Source: Paludibacterium yongneupense DSM 18731 (GTDB taxonomy: Bacteria; Pseudomonadota; Gammaproteobacteria; Burkholderiales; Chromobacteriaceae). From it: 64,000 nt of DNA. The stretch is from positions 28,534-92,533 of the forward strand of contig NZ_KE383957.1 of the NCBI RefSeq assembly GCF_000422925.1, in the 5' to 3' direction. The notes beneath the pieces were generated by a model. It was not told the DNA's origin and did no database searches. It was given only the letters and a program-made list of their open reading frames with translations. Of this stretch, positions 56,587 to 64,000 are shown one piece after another (within the stretch, counting starts at the first letter, position 1; the number at the start of each line of letters is the position of its first letter). The translations under genes were made by a program, and so were the position numbers.

Positions 56587-59157
56587 TCATACGCTCAGTG
56601 CAGCGATAAGCTCGGTCTCCAGCGCGACGATGATCCTGTCGTCTCCGAGACCCGGGCCGCTGATCTGGAACGAGTCTTCCACCCGTCCGCCCAGGGTCAT
56701 GATCTTGGCCGAATGGACGTTGATGCCGTGGCGCGACAGCACCGCGGCGATGCGGGCGAGCAGGCCCGGTCGATCGCCGGCCACCAATGACAGGACGCGG
56801 TAGGCGCCCTTGTCATCGGCGCGTACGACCACCTGCGGCGTGATGGGGAAGTGTTTGAGGTGCCGGCTGATGCGGCCGCTGGCCGGCAGTGCGACCTCGT
56901 CGTCCGGCCGGCTGAGGCAGCTGGCGAGTTCGAATTCGATGAAGTTGATCATGTCGCGATAATCGCCTTCATGGTGTTCGGGGATGAATACGTGGAAGGT
57001 GTCCAGAGCATAGCCGTGGCGGGTGGTGTAAACCTTGGCGTCGGCGATGCTGTAGCTGGCACGGCCGAAGAAGGCGCATAAGCGCACGAACAGTGCAGGC
57101 TGGTCCGGCGTGTAAACCAGGACTTGTATGCCTTCGCGATCGTCGGATAGCCGGGCCTTGACCACGGGGGTGGGGCTTTCGACGAGTCGGTTGAGCAGGC
57201 GCGCATGCCAGGCGATCTCCCTCGCTTCGTGGCGCAGGAAGTAGACGGTATCCAGCTCTTTCCACAGCCGTTCTTCGACTTTTTCCGGTAGCGCATGCAG
57301 CCTGAGCATCGCTCGCGCCTGCGATTTGCGTTCTTCCAGCTCCGAGTCGGCATCGATTTCACCGCCGCGCATCAGCAGCCGGAGCGTGGCGTGATAGAGG
57401 TCTTCCAGTAGTTTGGCCTTCCACGCGTTCCAGACCTTGGGGCTGGTTCCGCGAATGTCCGCCGTGGTCAGCAGGTAGAGCGCTGTCAGATGCCGGGCAT
57501 CGCCGACGATCTCGGCGAAGCGGTGGACGGTTTCCGGATCGTAGATGTCCTGCTTCTGCGCCGTGGTCGACATGGTCAGATGGTGTGCGACCAGGAAGGC
57601 AACCAGCTCGGTGTCCTGTCCGGACAGGCCGTGGCCGGCGCAGAACTCGCGTGCGTCGGCGATGCCCAGTGTCGAATGGTCTCCGCCGCGGCCTTTGGCG
57701 ATATCGTGGAACAGACCGGCCACGTAGAGGACCTCGGGTCGGTCAAAGTCGTTCATCAACCGGGAAAGATAGGGGTACTCGTGGTTGAATTCGCTGACCG
57801 CATAACGGCGCAAATTGCGGACCACCATCAGAATGTGCTCGTCGACGGTGTAGACGTGGAACAGATCATGCTGCATCTGGCCGACGATACGGCCGAACTT
57901 GGGCAGGTACTTGCCAAGTACGCCGTACAGATTCATGCGACGCAGGCAGTGCGTGAGTCCCGGCGAGCGCAGTATTTCGATGAAGAGCGCCCGATTGACC
58001 GGGTCGCGGCGAAAGCGTTCGTTGATGCGGGCGCGCGCATGCCACAGCGCGCGCAGCGCGCGCGGGGCGAATCCGCTGAGTTCCGGGTGGCGCTGCAGCA
58101 TCAGGAAGGCGTCGAGGATGGCGGTAGGGGAGCGTTCGAAAACATCGGCATGACGAATGTCGAGCAGGCCGTTGATCGAAAAGAACGACTTGTTGAGATT
58201 TTCCGTACGCCGCGGTATCTGGGAAAAAATCCGCGAACGCAGATTGGGCAGCAGGATGCCGTTGAGCTGTACTACCGTGCGCGCCGCACGGTAGTACAGC
58301 TGCATGACCTGTTCGCTCGCGCGTTGTCCCGGTTTGTCCTCAAACCCCCAGGCCTGCCCCATCTGATGTTGCAGGTCGAAAATCAGGCGGTCTTCGCGCC
58401 GGCGTGCGAGCAGGTGCAGGTCGATGCGCAGCTTCTGCAGTTGCTTTTCGCCGTGCTTGATCAGACGGGCTTCCGGCAGGGTCAGAATGCCGCGGCGGAC
58501 CAAGGCGTCCCAGGTGTCGCCCAGTGCGATGGACTTGCTGATCCACTGAATGGTCTGAAGGTCGCGCAAGCCTCCCGGGCTTTCCTTGATGTTCGGCTCC
58601 AGATTGTTGGCCGAGCCGAAGTAGCGGTTATGCCGTTGCTGCTGCTCCAGCAGCTTGCCTTCGAAAAAGGCGAGCGCATTGCGCTGTTTTTCCATGGCCT
58701 GGGTCATGGCGGCGTGCAGCGCGGTGTCGCCGGCGATGAGCCGGTTCTCCAGCAGATTGGTCTCGATGGTGATGTCGCCCGCCGCCTCGCTCATGCATTC
58801 CGCTACGGTGCGCACGCTATGGCCGACCTCGATGCCGCTGTCCCACATCTGGCTGATCAGCTGGCTGACCCGTTCGTTCAGGCTATCGTTTTCTTCGGGC
58901 AGCAGAATCAGGAGGTCGATGTCGGACTGCGGGAACAACTGGCCACGGCCATAACCGCCGACGGCGACCAGCGCCGCTTCTTCGCCTAATCCGAGCGCGA
59001 GCCATTGCTCGCGGATCAGTTGATCCACCGCGAGGCTGTGCCCTTTCAGGTAGGCCAGCGGGTTGCGGTTGCTGCGATAGGCATCGGCCAGCAGCTTTCG
59101 CTCCTCGTTGAGGGCGTTGCGCCAGAGGCGGCATTGCGAGGCGGTGCTGTCGTTCAT
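56587..59157 (-). CDS. glnD: Bifunctional [protein-PII] uridylyltransferase/uridylyl-removing enzyme GlnD
   Basis: 856-residue glutamine sensor that modifies PII proteins and thereby sets NtrBC and glutamine synthetase activity. Nucleotidyltransferase domain with GGYGRGQLFPQSDID (Asp79, Asp81), helical linker with MQLYYRAARTVVQLNG, HD phosphohydrolase (LFHDIAKGRGGDHS, about residue 485), and two C-terminal ACT domains (about 670-750 and 785-856). Family length normal. Codons about 286-298 coincide with a perfect 37-bp inverted repeat. It precedes the convergent unknown gene and lies just upstream of nothing else on its strand. Confidence 0.97.
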   Translation of the reverse strand: MNDSTASQCRLWRNALNEERKLLADAYRSNRNPLAYLKGHSLAVDQLIREQWLALGLGEEAALVAVGGYGRGQLFPQSDIDLLILLPEENDSLNERVSQLISQMWDSGIEVGHSVRTVAECMSEAAGDITIETNLLENRLIAGDTALHAAMTQAMEKQRNALAFFEGKLLEQQQRHNRYFGSANNLEPNIKESPGGLRDLQTIQWISKSIALGDTWDALVRRGILTLPEARLIKHGEKQLQKLRIDLHLLARRREDRLIFDLQHQMGQAWGFEDKPGQRASEQVMQLYYRAARTVVQLNGILLPNLRSRIFSQIPRRTENLNKSFFSINGLLDIRHADVFERSPTAILDAFLMLQRHPELSGFAPRALRALWHARARINERFRRDPVNRALFIEILRSPGLTHCLRRMNLYGVLGKYLPKFGRIVGQMQHDLFHVYTVDEHILMVVRNLRRYAVSEFNHEYPYLSRLMNDFDRPEVLYVAGLFHDIAKGRGGDHSTLGIADAREFCAGHGLSGQDTELVAFLVAHHLTMSTTAQKQDIYDPETVHRFAEIVGDARHLTALYLLTTADIRGTSPKVWNAWKAKLLEDLYHATLRLLMRGGEIDADSELEERKSQARAMLRLHALPEKVEERLWKELDTVYFLRHEAREIAWHARLLNRLVESPTPVVKARLSDDREGIQVLVYTPDQPALFVRLCAFFGRASYSIADAKVYTTRHGYALDTFHVFIPEHHEGDYRDMINFIEFELASCLSRPDDEVALPASGRISRHLKHFPITPQVVVRADDKGAYRVLSLVAGDRPGLLARIAAVLSRHGINVHSAKIMTLGGRVEDSFQISGPGLGDDRIIVALETELIAALSV
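58265..58301. repeat. Perfect 37-bp inverted repeat inside glnD
   Basis: Two 17-base arms (AGCTGTACTACCGTGCG and its exact complement) around CGC. The coding strand reads through it as the conserved GlnD linker YYRAARTVV region, so the protein is intact. Confidence 0.9.
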
Positions 59158-59158
59158 T

Positions 59159-60235
59159 TCAACGGCTTTCCTGGCGCAGAATGAGGGTCACGCCGGCCAG
59201 CAGAAACAACAGCGTCGGCAAGGTGGCGGACAGGATAGGATTCCAGTCGTGCAGCAGGCCAAGGTAGCCGAAGAGCCGGTTGATGAAGTGGAAGGCGACT
59301 CCGAGGCAGATGCCGGCGAACAGTCGTATCCCTAACTGGCCGTGCCGGCGCTGGCGTGGCGTAAACGCCAGCGCGACCAGCGCCATCGAGATGCAGGCCA
59401 GCGGGTAGAAAAGCTTGCCCCATAGTGCAATTTCGTAGCGCTGGGTTTTCTGCTTGTTGGTCTTCAAGTGCTCGATATAGGTCATGAGGTTCATCGCCGA
59501 CATTTGTTCGGGCACCACCAGCAATACATTGAGAATCGTCGGCTCGATGACGGATTTCCATTCTATCTCGGGATAAAACAGCGCGCGGGTTCCGGTTGGC
59601 GACAGCAGTGTTTCGCTGACGTTCTGCAAGCGCCAGGCGCGGGTTTGCGGCAAATAAGTGCCGCGCTGCGCCAGGCGCGTGCGGACCAGCCGATAATCGC
59701 TGTCGTAGCTGTAGATGCGAATTCCGAGCAAAGTCGTATCTGGTAGCATTTCATGGACATTAATGAAATTGGCATTGTCCTTGACCCATATCCCGGAACG
59801 GAACTCTTGAGCCACCATCGAGCGCGTCGATTGCAATTTGATCCGTTCGGCCTCCTGCTGCGCGTAGGGGGCTCCGAACTCGCCGAGCCCGACAGTGAGA
59901 ACGGCAAAGGCGAGCCCGAACGCAAACAGGGTGCCGGCGATCTGCGCCAGCGTGATGCCGCTGGTGCGGATGATGGTGTATTCGCTGCTGGTGACTAGTT
60001 GCGTCATCGCCACCATCGCGCCAATCAGCACGGCCAGCGGCATCAGCTCATAAGCATGGCCGGGTATCAGCAAGGCGATATAGCTGATCATGGTCGACAT
60101 GTTGTAGCTGCCCTGGCCTAGCTGGGGGACTTCCTGTATCACATCGAAGAAGCCATACAGACCGAGCAGGGCGAGCAGGGTGAACAGAGTACTCTGGCTC
60201 AGTGCACGGAATATGTAGCGGTAAATCAGTTTCAT
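59159..60235 (-). CDS. lptG: LPS export ABC transporter permease LptG
   Basis: 358-residue inner-membrane permease of the LptB2FG complex, which extracts lipopolysaccharide from the inner membrane. Six membrane segments with a periplasmic beta-jellyroll (about residues 130-250) in between. MKLIYRYIFRALSQSTLFTLL is the usual start. It follows lptF by 3 bases on the minus strand, and glnD begins 1 base after its stop. Confidence 0.94.
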   Translation of the reverse strand: MKLIYRYIFRALSQSTLFTLLALLGLYGFFDVIQEVPQLGQGSYNMSTMISYIALLIPGHAYELMPLAVLIGAMVAMTQLVTSSEYTIIRTSGITLAQIAGTLFAFGLAFAVLTVGLGEFGAPYAQQEAERIKLQSTRSMVAQEFRSGIWVKDNANFINVHEMLPDTTLLGIRIYSYDSDYRLVRTRLAQRGTYLPQTRAWRLQNVSETLLSPTGTRALFYPEIEWKSVIEPTILNVLLVVPEQMSAMNLMTYIEHLKTNKQKTQRYEIALWGKLFYPLACISMALVALAFTPRQRRHGQLGIRLFAGICLGVAFHFINRLFGYLGLLHDWNPILSATLPTLLFLLAGVTLILRQESR

Positions 60236-60238
60236 GGC

Positions 60239-61345
60239 TCAGGCTTTCCGGAACATGCTTTTCAGGGTCTGCGCTAATGTCGCGCTGGGCCGGTTGCGAT
60301 AGGCGAGCCCGGCGAAGGCGAAGAGCAGGAAGGCAGCATGGACGAGAAGGAGGGAGGCGGGATGCAGTTCGCCGCGCAGGATGTTGTTGCGAATCAGTGT
60401 CAGACCGTTCTGATACAGAAAGTAGATCAGAATCGCCAGCACCAGATTGTAAGTGTGCCCGCTGCGCGGGTTGAAGTAGGACAGGGGCAGCGCGAGTATC
60501 GCCAATACCAGACAGCTCAGCGGTAGCGACAGGCGCCATGCGATCTCCGCGCGCGCCTCCTGGTCGTTGCCGCGGGCGAGCAGCTGCTTCATGCTCTGGG
60601 CCTGGCGGCTCTGGCCGATGCCGCCCGCCAGCTTGTGCGACTCGCTGATGGCGACCGTGTAGCGCTTGAATGCCATGACGTCGTAATTGGCCTTGCCGGG
60701 TTGTCCGATATAACGCTGGCCGTCCTCCAGAACGAGTTGCCGCTGTCCGTCGCCGTCTGTCGAAATATGGCCGGATCGGGCAAATATCGTCGAGACATTG
60801 TCGTTTGTCATGTCCTGGAAGAAGATATTACTGGCGAATCCGTTGTGGCCGGCGAAACTTTCCACGAAGTAGACGCGATTCGATCCGGCCGATTCCTTGA
60901 ACACGCCGGGAGCGATCGCGGAAATTTCTTCCCGCTGTTTCAATAGTTCGGCATATTGTTGGCTGCGCTGATCGGCCCAGGGGCCGACCCAGCAGGACAC
61001 GATGCCGACCAGGATGGAAAGCGGAACGGCAAAGCGCAGCACCGGGCCGAGCAGGCTCGACAAGGGCAGGCCGGCGGTGAGCCAGATGGACATCTCGTGC
61101 TCGCGCCACAGGCGCGTGAGCACGATCATTACGCTGACAAAAACCGTAAGAATGAGTAGTACCGGGAAAAGTCCCAGCGTCCAGAAACCGATCAGGGCGG
61201 CGACCGCGTCATTGGCGATCTGTCCCTCCGCTGCGCGGCCTAGCAGGTTGATTGCCTGGGTTGATGCGAGAATGGCCAAAAGTACGACAAAAACGCCGAT
61301 GGCGGTAAAAGTCAATTCTCTAATCAGGCTTTTTTGAAAAACCAT
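60239..61345 (-). CDS. lptF: LPS export ABC transporter permease LptF
   Basis: 368-residue partner of LptG with the same YjgP/YjgQ layout. FQKSLIRELTFTAIGVFVVL opens the first membrane helix, and RLWREHEMSIWLTAGL is the cytoplasmic coupling loop to LptB. It has a periplasmic jellyroll and a C-terminal membrane bundle. Start 61345 was chosen by homology; the frame is open to 61540 over the divergent intergenic region. Divergent from pepA, the usual arrangement in proteobacteria. Confidence 0.94.
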   Translation of the reverse strand: MVFQKSLIRELTFTAIGVFVVLLAILASTQAINLLGRAAEGQIANDAVAALIGFWTLGLFPVLLILTVFVSVMIVLTRLWREHEMSIWLTAGLPLSSLLGPVLRFAVPLSILVGIVSCWVGPWADQRSQQYAELLKQREEISAIAPGVFKESAGSNRVYFVESFAGHNGFASNIFFQDMTNDNVSTIFARSGHISTDGDGQRQLVLEDGQRYIGQPGKANYDVMAFKRYTVAISESHKLAGGIGQSRQAQSMKQLLARGNDQEARAEIAWRLSLPLSCLVLAILALPLSYFNPRSGHTYNLVLAILIYFLYQNGLTLIRNNILRGELHPASLLLVHAAFLLFAFAGLAYRNRPSATLAQTLKSMFRKA

Positions 61346-61526
61346 GGATGCGATGCCTTTTTTGACTTTTTGTGATAAGCGTAGTGATAATTCAATTCGA
61401 AGGTTCAGAAGCGCCGTTTTCGGTCGAATTCGGGGTGCGGCAAAATCGTTGCCGACTCCTGCGAAACGCGCCTGATGACCCATGCCTGATCTTGGCAGCT
61501 GGCACTCGTTATCTACGGGAGTACAT

Positions 61527-63092
61527 ATGGAATTTAACATAAAAAGCGGCAGCCCGGAAAAACAGCGCGTCGCTTGCGTGATTGTCGGCGTTTACGAAAC
61601 GCGCAAGCTGACCTTGGCTGCCGATCTGCTGGATCGCATCTCCAACGGTTTCATCGGCGATGTGCTGCGCCGGGGCGATATGGAGGGCAAGCTGGGAAGC
61701 ACGCTGATCCTGCATTCGGTGCCACATGCCTTGTGCGATCGCGTGATGCTGGTCGGCCTGGGGAAAGAGCGTGATTTTCGCGCCAAAGAGTACCGCGAGG
61801 CGATTCGCGCATCGATCAAGGCGCTGACCCAGACTTCCGCCAACGAAGCGGTCAGCTATCTGAGCGAACTTCCGGTCAAAAAGCACGATGTCGAGTGGAT
61901 GGTCGAACAGGCCGCGGTGGTGACTCTGGATGCCCTGTACCGCTTCGACCGTTTCAAGACCCGCAACGAAGACGTGGTGCGCGAGCCGCGGAAACTGACA
62001 TTGGCGGTGCCGCGTCGCAGCGACCTGGCCGATGGCGAAAAAGGGTTGCTGCGCGGTTTGGCGATCAGTCACGGCATGAAGCTGGCGAAAGATCTGGGCA
62101 ACTTGCCAGGCAATATCTGCACGCCGGACTATCTGGCCACGCAGGCGCGCGAGTTGGCTGCCGCGTTTGCCTCCGATGTCGAAATCCTCGGTCAGGACGA
62201 AATAGCGGCGCTGGGAATGGAATCCTTCCTTGCCGTCGCACGCGGCAGCGTCGAGGCGCCGCGGTTTATCGTGCTGCGCCACTGGGGGGGCAAGAACCGC
62301 GAAGAGCGTCCGGTGGTCCTCGTTGGCAAGGGCATCACCTTCGACTCGGGCGGTATTTCTCTCAAGCCCGGCGAGGGCATGGGAGAGATGAAGTTCGATA
62401 TGTGCGGGGCCGCCTCCGTGCTCGGAGCATTCCGTGCGGCCGTGGAAATGAAACTGCCGCTGAATCTGGTTGTCGTTGTTCCTAGCTGCGAGAACATGCC
62501 GGCTGGAAATGCGGTCAAGCCGGGCGATATCGTCAAGTCGATGTCGGGGCAGACCATCGAAATTCTCAATACCGATGCCGAAGGCCGCCTGATTCTGTGC
62601 GATGCCCTGACCTATGTCGAGCGTTTCAATCCCGCCGTCGTCGTTGACGTGGCGACCTTGACCGGCGCCTGCGTCGTCGCGCTGGGGCATGTCGCCACCG
62701 GCTTGTTCAGCAACCAGGATGCGCTGGCGCGCGATCTGGTGGCGGCAGGCGAGGAAGTCGGCGACCGTGCCTGGCATATGCCGGTATGGGATGAATATCA
62801 GGAAATGCTGAAAAGCCCGTCTGCGGATATGGCAAACATCGGCGGGCGTCCTGCAGGCAGCATCACCGCGGCCTGCTTCCTGTCGCGTTTCGCCAAGAAC
62901 TTCGACTGGGCGCATCTGGATATCGCCGGAACAGCGTGGAAGAGCGGCAAGGACATGGGAGCCACCGGCCGTCCGGTTCCGCTCCTGGTGCAATATCTGC
63001 AGGACAGGGCCGACATTGCCTTGGGCAATGTGGTCAGGCGCGGGCGGCCGCGGCGGGAAGCTCCTGAAACGGCAGAAGATGACGCGGATTGA
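61527..63092 (+). CDS. pepA: Leucyl aminopeptidase (cytosol aminopeptidase)
   Basis: 521-residue M17 metallopeptidase, slightly long for the family (about 500) owing to an acidic, Arg-rich tail. GKGITFDSGGISLKPGEGMG and NTDAEGRLILCDAL supply the two-metal ligands and catalytic residues. In E. coli PepA also binds DNA in cer recombination. GGGAG precedes ATG 61527. The 3' end overlaps holC by 14 bases. Confidence 0.96.
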   Translation: MEFNIKSGSPEKQRVACVIVGVYETRKLTLAADLLDRISNGFIGDVLRRGDMEGKLGSTLILHSVPHALCDRVMLVGLGKERDFRAKEYREAIRASIKALTQTSANEAVSYLSELPVKKHDVEWMVEQAAVVTLDALYRFDRFKTRNEDVVREPRKLTLAVPRRSDLADGEKGLLRGLAISHGMKLAKDLGNLPGNICTPDYLATQARELAAAFASDVEILGQDEIAALGMESFLAVARGSVEAPRFIVLRHWGGKNREERPVVLVGKGITFDSGGISLKPGEGMGEMKFDMCGAASVLGAFRAAVEMKLPLNLVVVVPSCENMPAGNAVKPGDIVKSMSGQTIEILNTDAEGRLILCDALTYVERFNPAVVVDVATLTGACVVALGHVATGLFSNQDALARDLVAAGEEVGDRAWHMPVWDEYQEMLKSPSADMANIGGRPAGSITAACFLSRFAKNFDWAHLDIAGTAWKSGKDMGATGRPVPLLVQYLQDRADIALGNVVRRGRPRREAPETAEDDAD

Positions 63093-63501
63093 TTTTTATA
63101 CCCAGGTCGACGATCCCCAGGGTTTTGCTTGCCGGCTCGCGCAGACCGTATTTCGCAAGGGCGAACGCCTGCTGATCCTGTTTGACGATCGTGAGCAACA
63201 GGGGGCGTTCAGCCGGCGGCTGTGGAGTTTGGGCGACACGCTGTTTGTTCCCCATTGCGCGGCGGAGGCGGCTGAAGCCGCCGACACCCCGCTGTGGCTG
63301 GGGTGTGTGCTGCCCGACTCGGAACTGCCGTCGGTGCTGCTGAACCTGGGACGTGAACTGCCTGACCGTTACCACGAGTTTTCGCGTATTCTGGAGATCG
63401 TCGGCCGCGACGAGACGTCGCTGGCCGTGGCGCGCGAACGTTTCCGCGTCTATCGTGCGCGCGGATGCGCGATCGAACACCATGACATGAGCCACGCATG
63501 A
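63079..63501 (+). CDS. holC: DNA polymerase III chi subunit
   Basis: 140-residue HolC, which links the clamp loader (through psi) to single-strand binding protein. RIDFYTQVDDP and ACRLAQTVFRKGERLLILFDD are the family start, and FVPHCAAEAAEAADTPLWLG follows. pepA-holC linkage is conserved in beta- and gammaproteobacteria. The stop overlaps the next start by 4 bases. Confidence 0.93.
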   Translation: MTRIDFYTQVDDPQGFACRLAQTVFRKGERLLILFDDREQQGAFSRRLWSLGDTLFVPHCAAEAAEAADTPLWLGCVLPDSELPSVLLNLGRELPDRYHEFSRILEIVGRDETSLAVARERFRVYRARGCAIEHHDMSHA

Positions 63502-64000
63502 CCGAGCCGCAGAAGCCGTCCCCGGCAGACTTGCAATCGCTGGAATTGCCGGTATTGACCGAAATTGCCGAACTTTACGAGTCGACGCCGGATGGCGTCG
63601 ATGTTCCCGACTTCGATTTTAGTGCCGAACTGGAAGACATGAAGACCGCGATGGAGCAGGGCGCTGCGGTCGAACTGGATATTCCTTCCGAGCTGCTGCT
63701 GGAAGATGTCGTCGATTTGGACGATGAGCCGGTCAGCGATGTTCCGCTGGATTTCCGGCATCTGCCGTCGCTGGAGCTATCGGTTGAGGAACCGGACGAA
63801 ATGGTCCTCGATCAGTTGCTGCCTCCTGCGGCGGGCAGCGGGGACGATGGTGGCGCGGCGATACCCGTCTCCGGGCTCGGGGCCCTGATGTCGCGTGCGG
63901 TGCCAGTGGTTCCACCGGTTGAGGCGGCTCCGACACGGCCTGCTATTCCGGAACCGGGCGTCGAAGCCGAACCGCCGCTGGCATCGGCCATCATCCCCGA
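63498..64000 (+). CDS. Acidic protein of unknown function, 3'-truncated by the window edge
   Basis: At least 167 residues, open to the end of the window. It starts ATG 63498, overlapping the holC stop by 4 bases. Composition is extremely acidic, with repeated Asp/Glu/Val/Pro-rich runs (DGVDVPDFDFSAELEDM, VDLDDEPVSDVPLDF) and a Pro/Ala-rich stretch later. No signal peptide or known domain is visible in this part. Genes in this position between holC and valS are often lineage-specific. No function is assigned. Confidence 0.7.
   Translation, partial: MTEPQKPSPADLQSLELPVLTEIAELYESTPDGVDVPDFDFSAELEDMKTAMEQGAAVELDIPSELLLEDVVDLDDEPVSDVPLDFRHLPSLELSVEEPDEMVLDQLLPPAAGSGDDGGAAIPVSGLGALMSRAVPVVPPVEAAPTRPAIPEPGVEAEPPLASAIIP

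Noticed and set aside
58030..58075. GCGC-rich repeats inside glnD
   Set aside because: Explained by consecutive Arg and Ala codons on the coding strand; no regular repeat unit.
61372..61390. Direct repeat GTGATAA twice, 12 bases apart, upstream of lptF
   Set aside because: Too short to separate from chance in an A+T-rich promoter region, and no matching regulator is nearby.
61438..61453. GG-N10-GC sigma-54-like element before pepA
   Set aside because: The spacing and a TTGC are present, but the -24 box reads CGGCAA and pepA is a housekeeping gene with no nitrogen link. Probably a chance match; it also shows that weak matches occur in this G+C-rich DNA.

Overview
This 64 kb window is a gene-dense, G+C-rich piece of a Gram-negative chromosome. 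Gene content points to a free-living betaproteobacterium of the order Neisseriales, probably Chromobacteriaceae-like: ribE-ribBA-ribH-nusB-thiL-pgpA in a row, lptF/lptG divergent from pepA-holC, an arn lipid A modification operon, and a urt-ure urea cluster. The taxonomy is inferred from gene order only. No rRNA, tRNA, CRISPR array, insertion sequence or prophage was seen.

The left third (about 1-25.1 kb) is devoted to nitrogen scavenging. After the 3' end of an iron-type alcohol dehydrogenase and its terminator comes a GntR regulator with a polar amino-acid ABC transporter. A very good sigma-54 promoter and a perfect FadR/GntR-type operator precede it. Next is an unusual sensor in which an NCS1 (purine/cytosine-permease type) transporter is fused through a cysteine-rich linker to a hybrid histidine kinase. 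It is followed by a LuxR-type response regulator, a second PAS/GAF hybrid kinase and a MATE transporter. Then come the urea ABC transporter urtABCDE and the urease genes ureDABCEFG. A second and third sigma-54-like promoter lie before the transporter-kinase and before ureD. A perfect 18-bp palindrome sits where a class II activator should bind before urtA. glnD, the PII uridylyltransferase, is also in the window at 57-59 kb.

The middle (25-41 kb) holds a lone VWA protein; an aldehyde dehydrogenase / Tat-exported small subunit / GMC oxidoreductase module with a PsrA-like operator; a TolC-HlyD-ABC-permease-permease export operon; an AraC regulator with a YbhB-family protein; azoR; a TetR regulator; and prfC.

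The right part (41-64 kb) holds the riboflavin operon (RibBA has a degenerate GTP cyclohydrolase II half), nusB, thiL, pgpA, a small ribbon-helix-helix protein, a chemoreceptor with a WbuC cupin gene, and the arn operon. In the arn operon ArnA is split into two genes and the gene between arnT and arnB is a decayed small DMT/SMR flippase-type pseudogene. After these come an unrecognised 352-residue protein, glnD (which contains a perfect 37-bp inverted repeat), lptG-lptF, pepA, holC and the start of an acidic protein cut by the window end.

The most notable system is the nitrogen block: sigma-54 control, a transporter-fused sensor and its LuxR regulator next to urea uptake and urease. The functional wiring is inferred from position and motifs.
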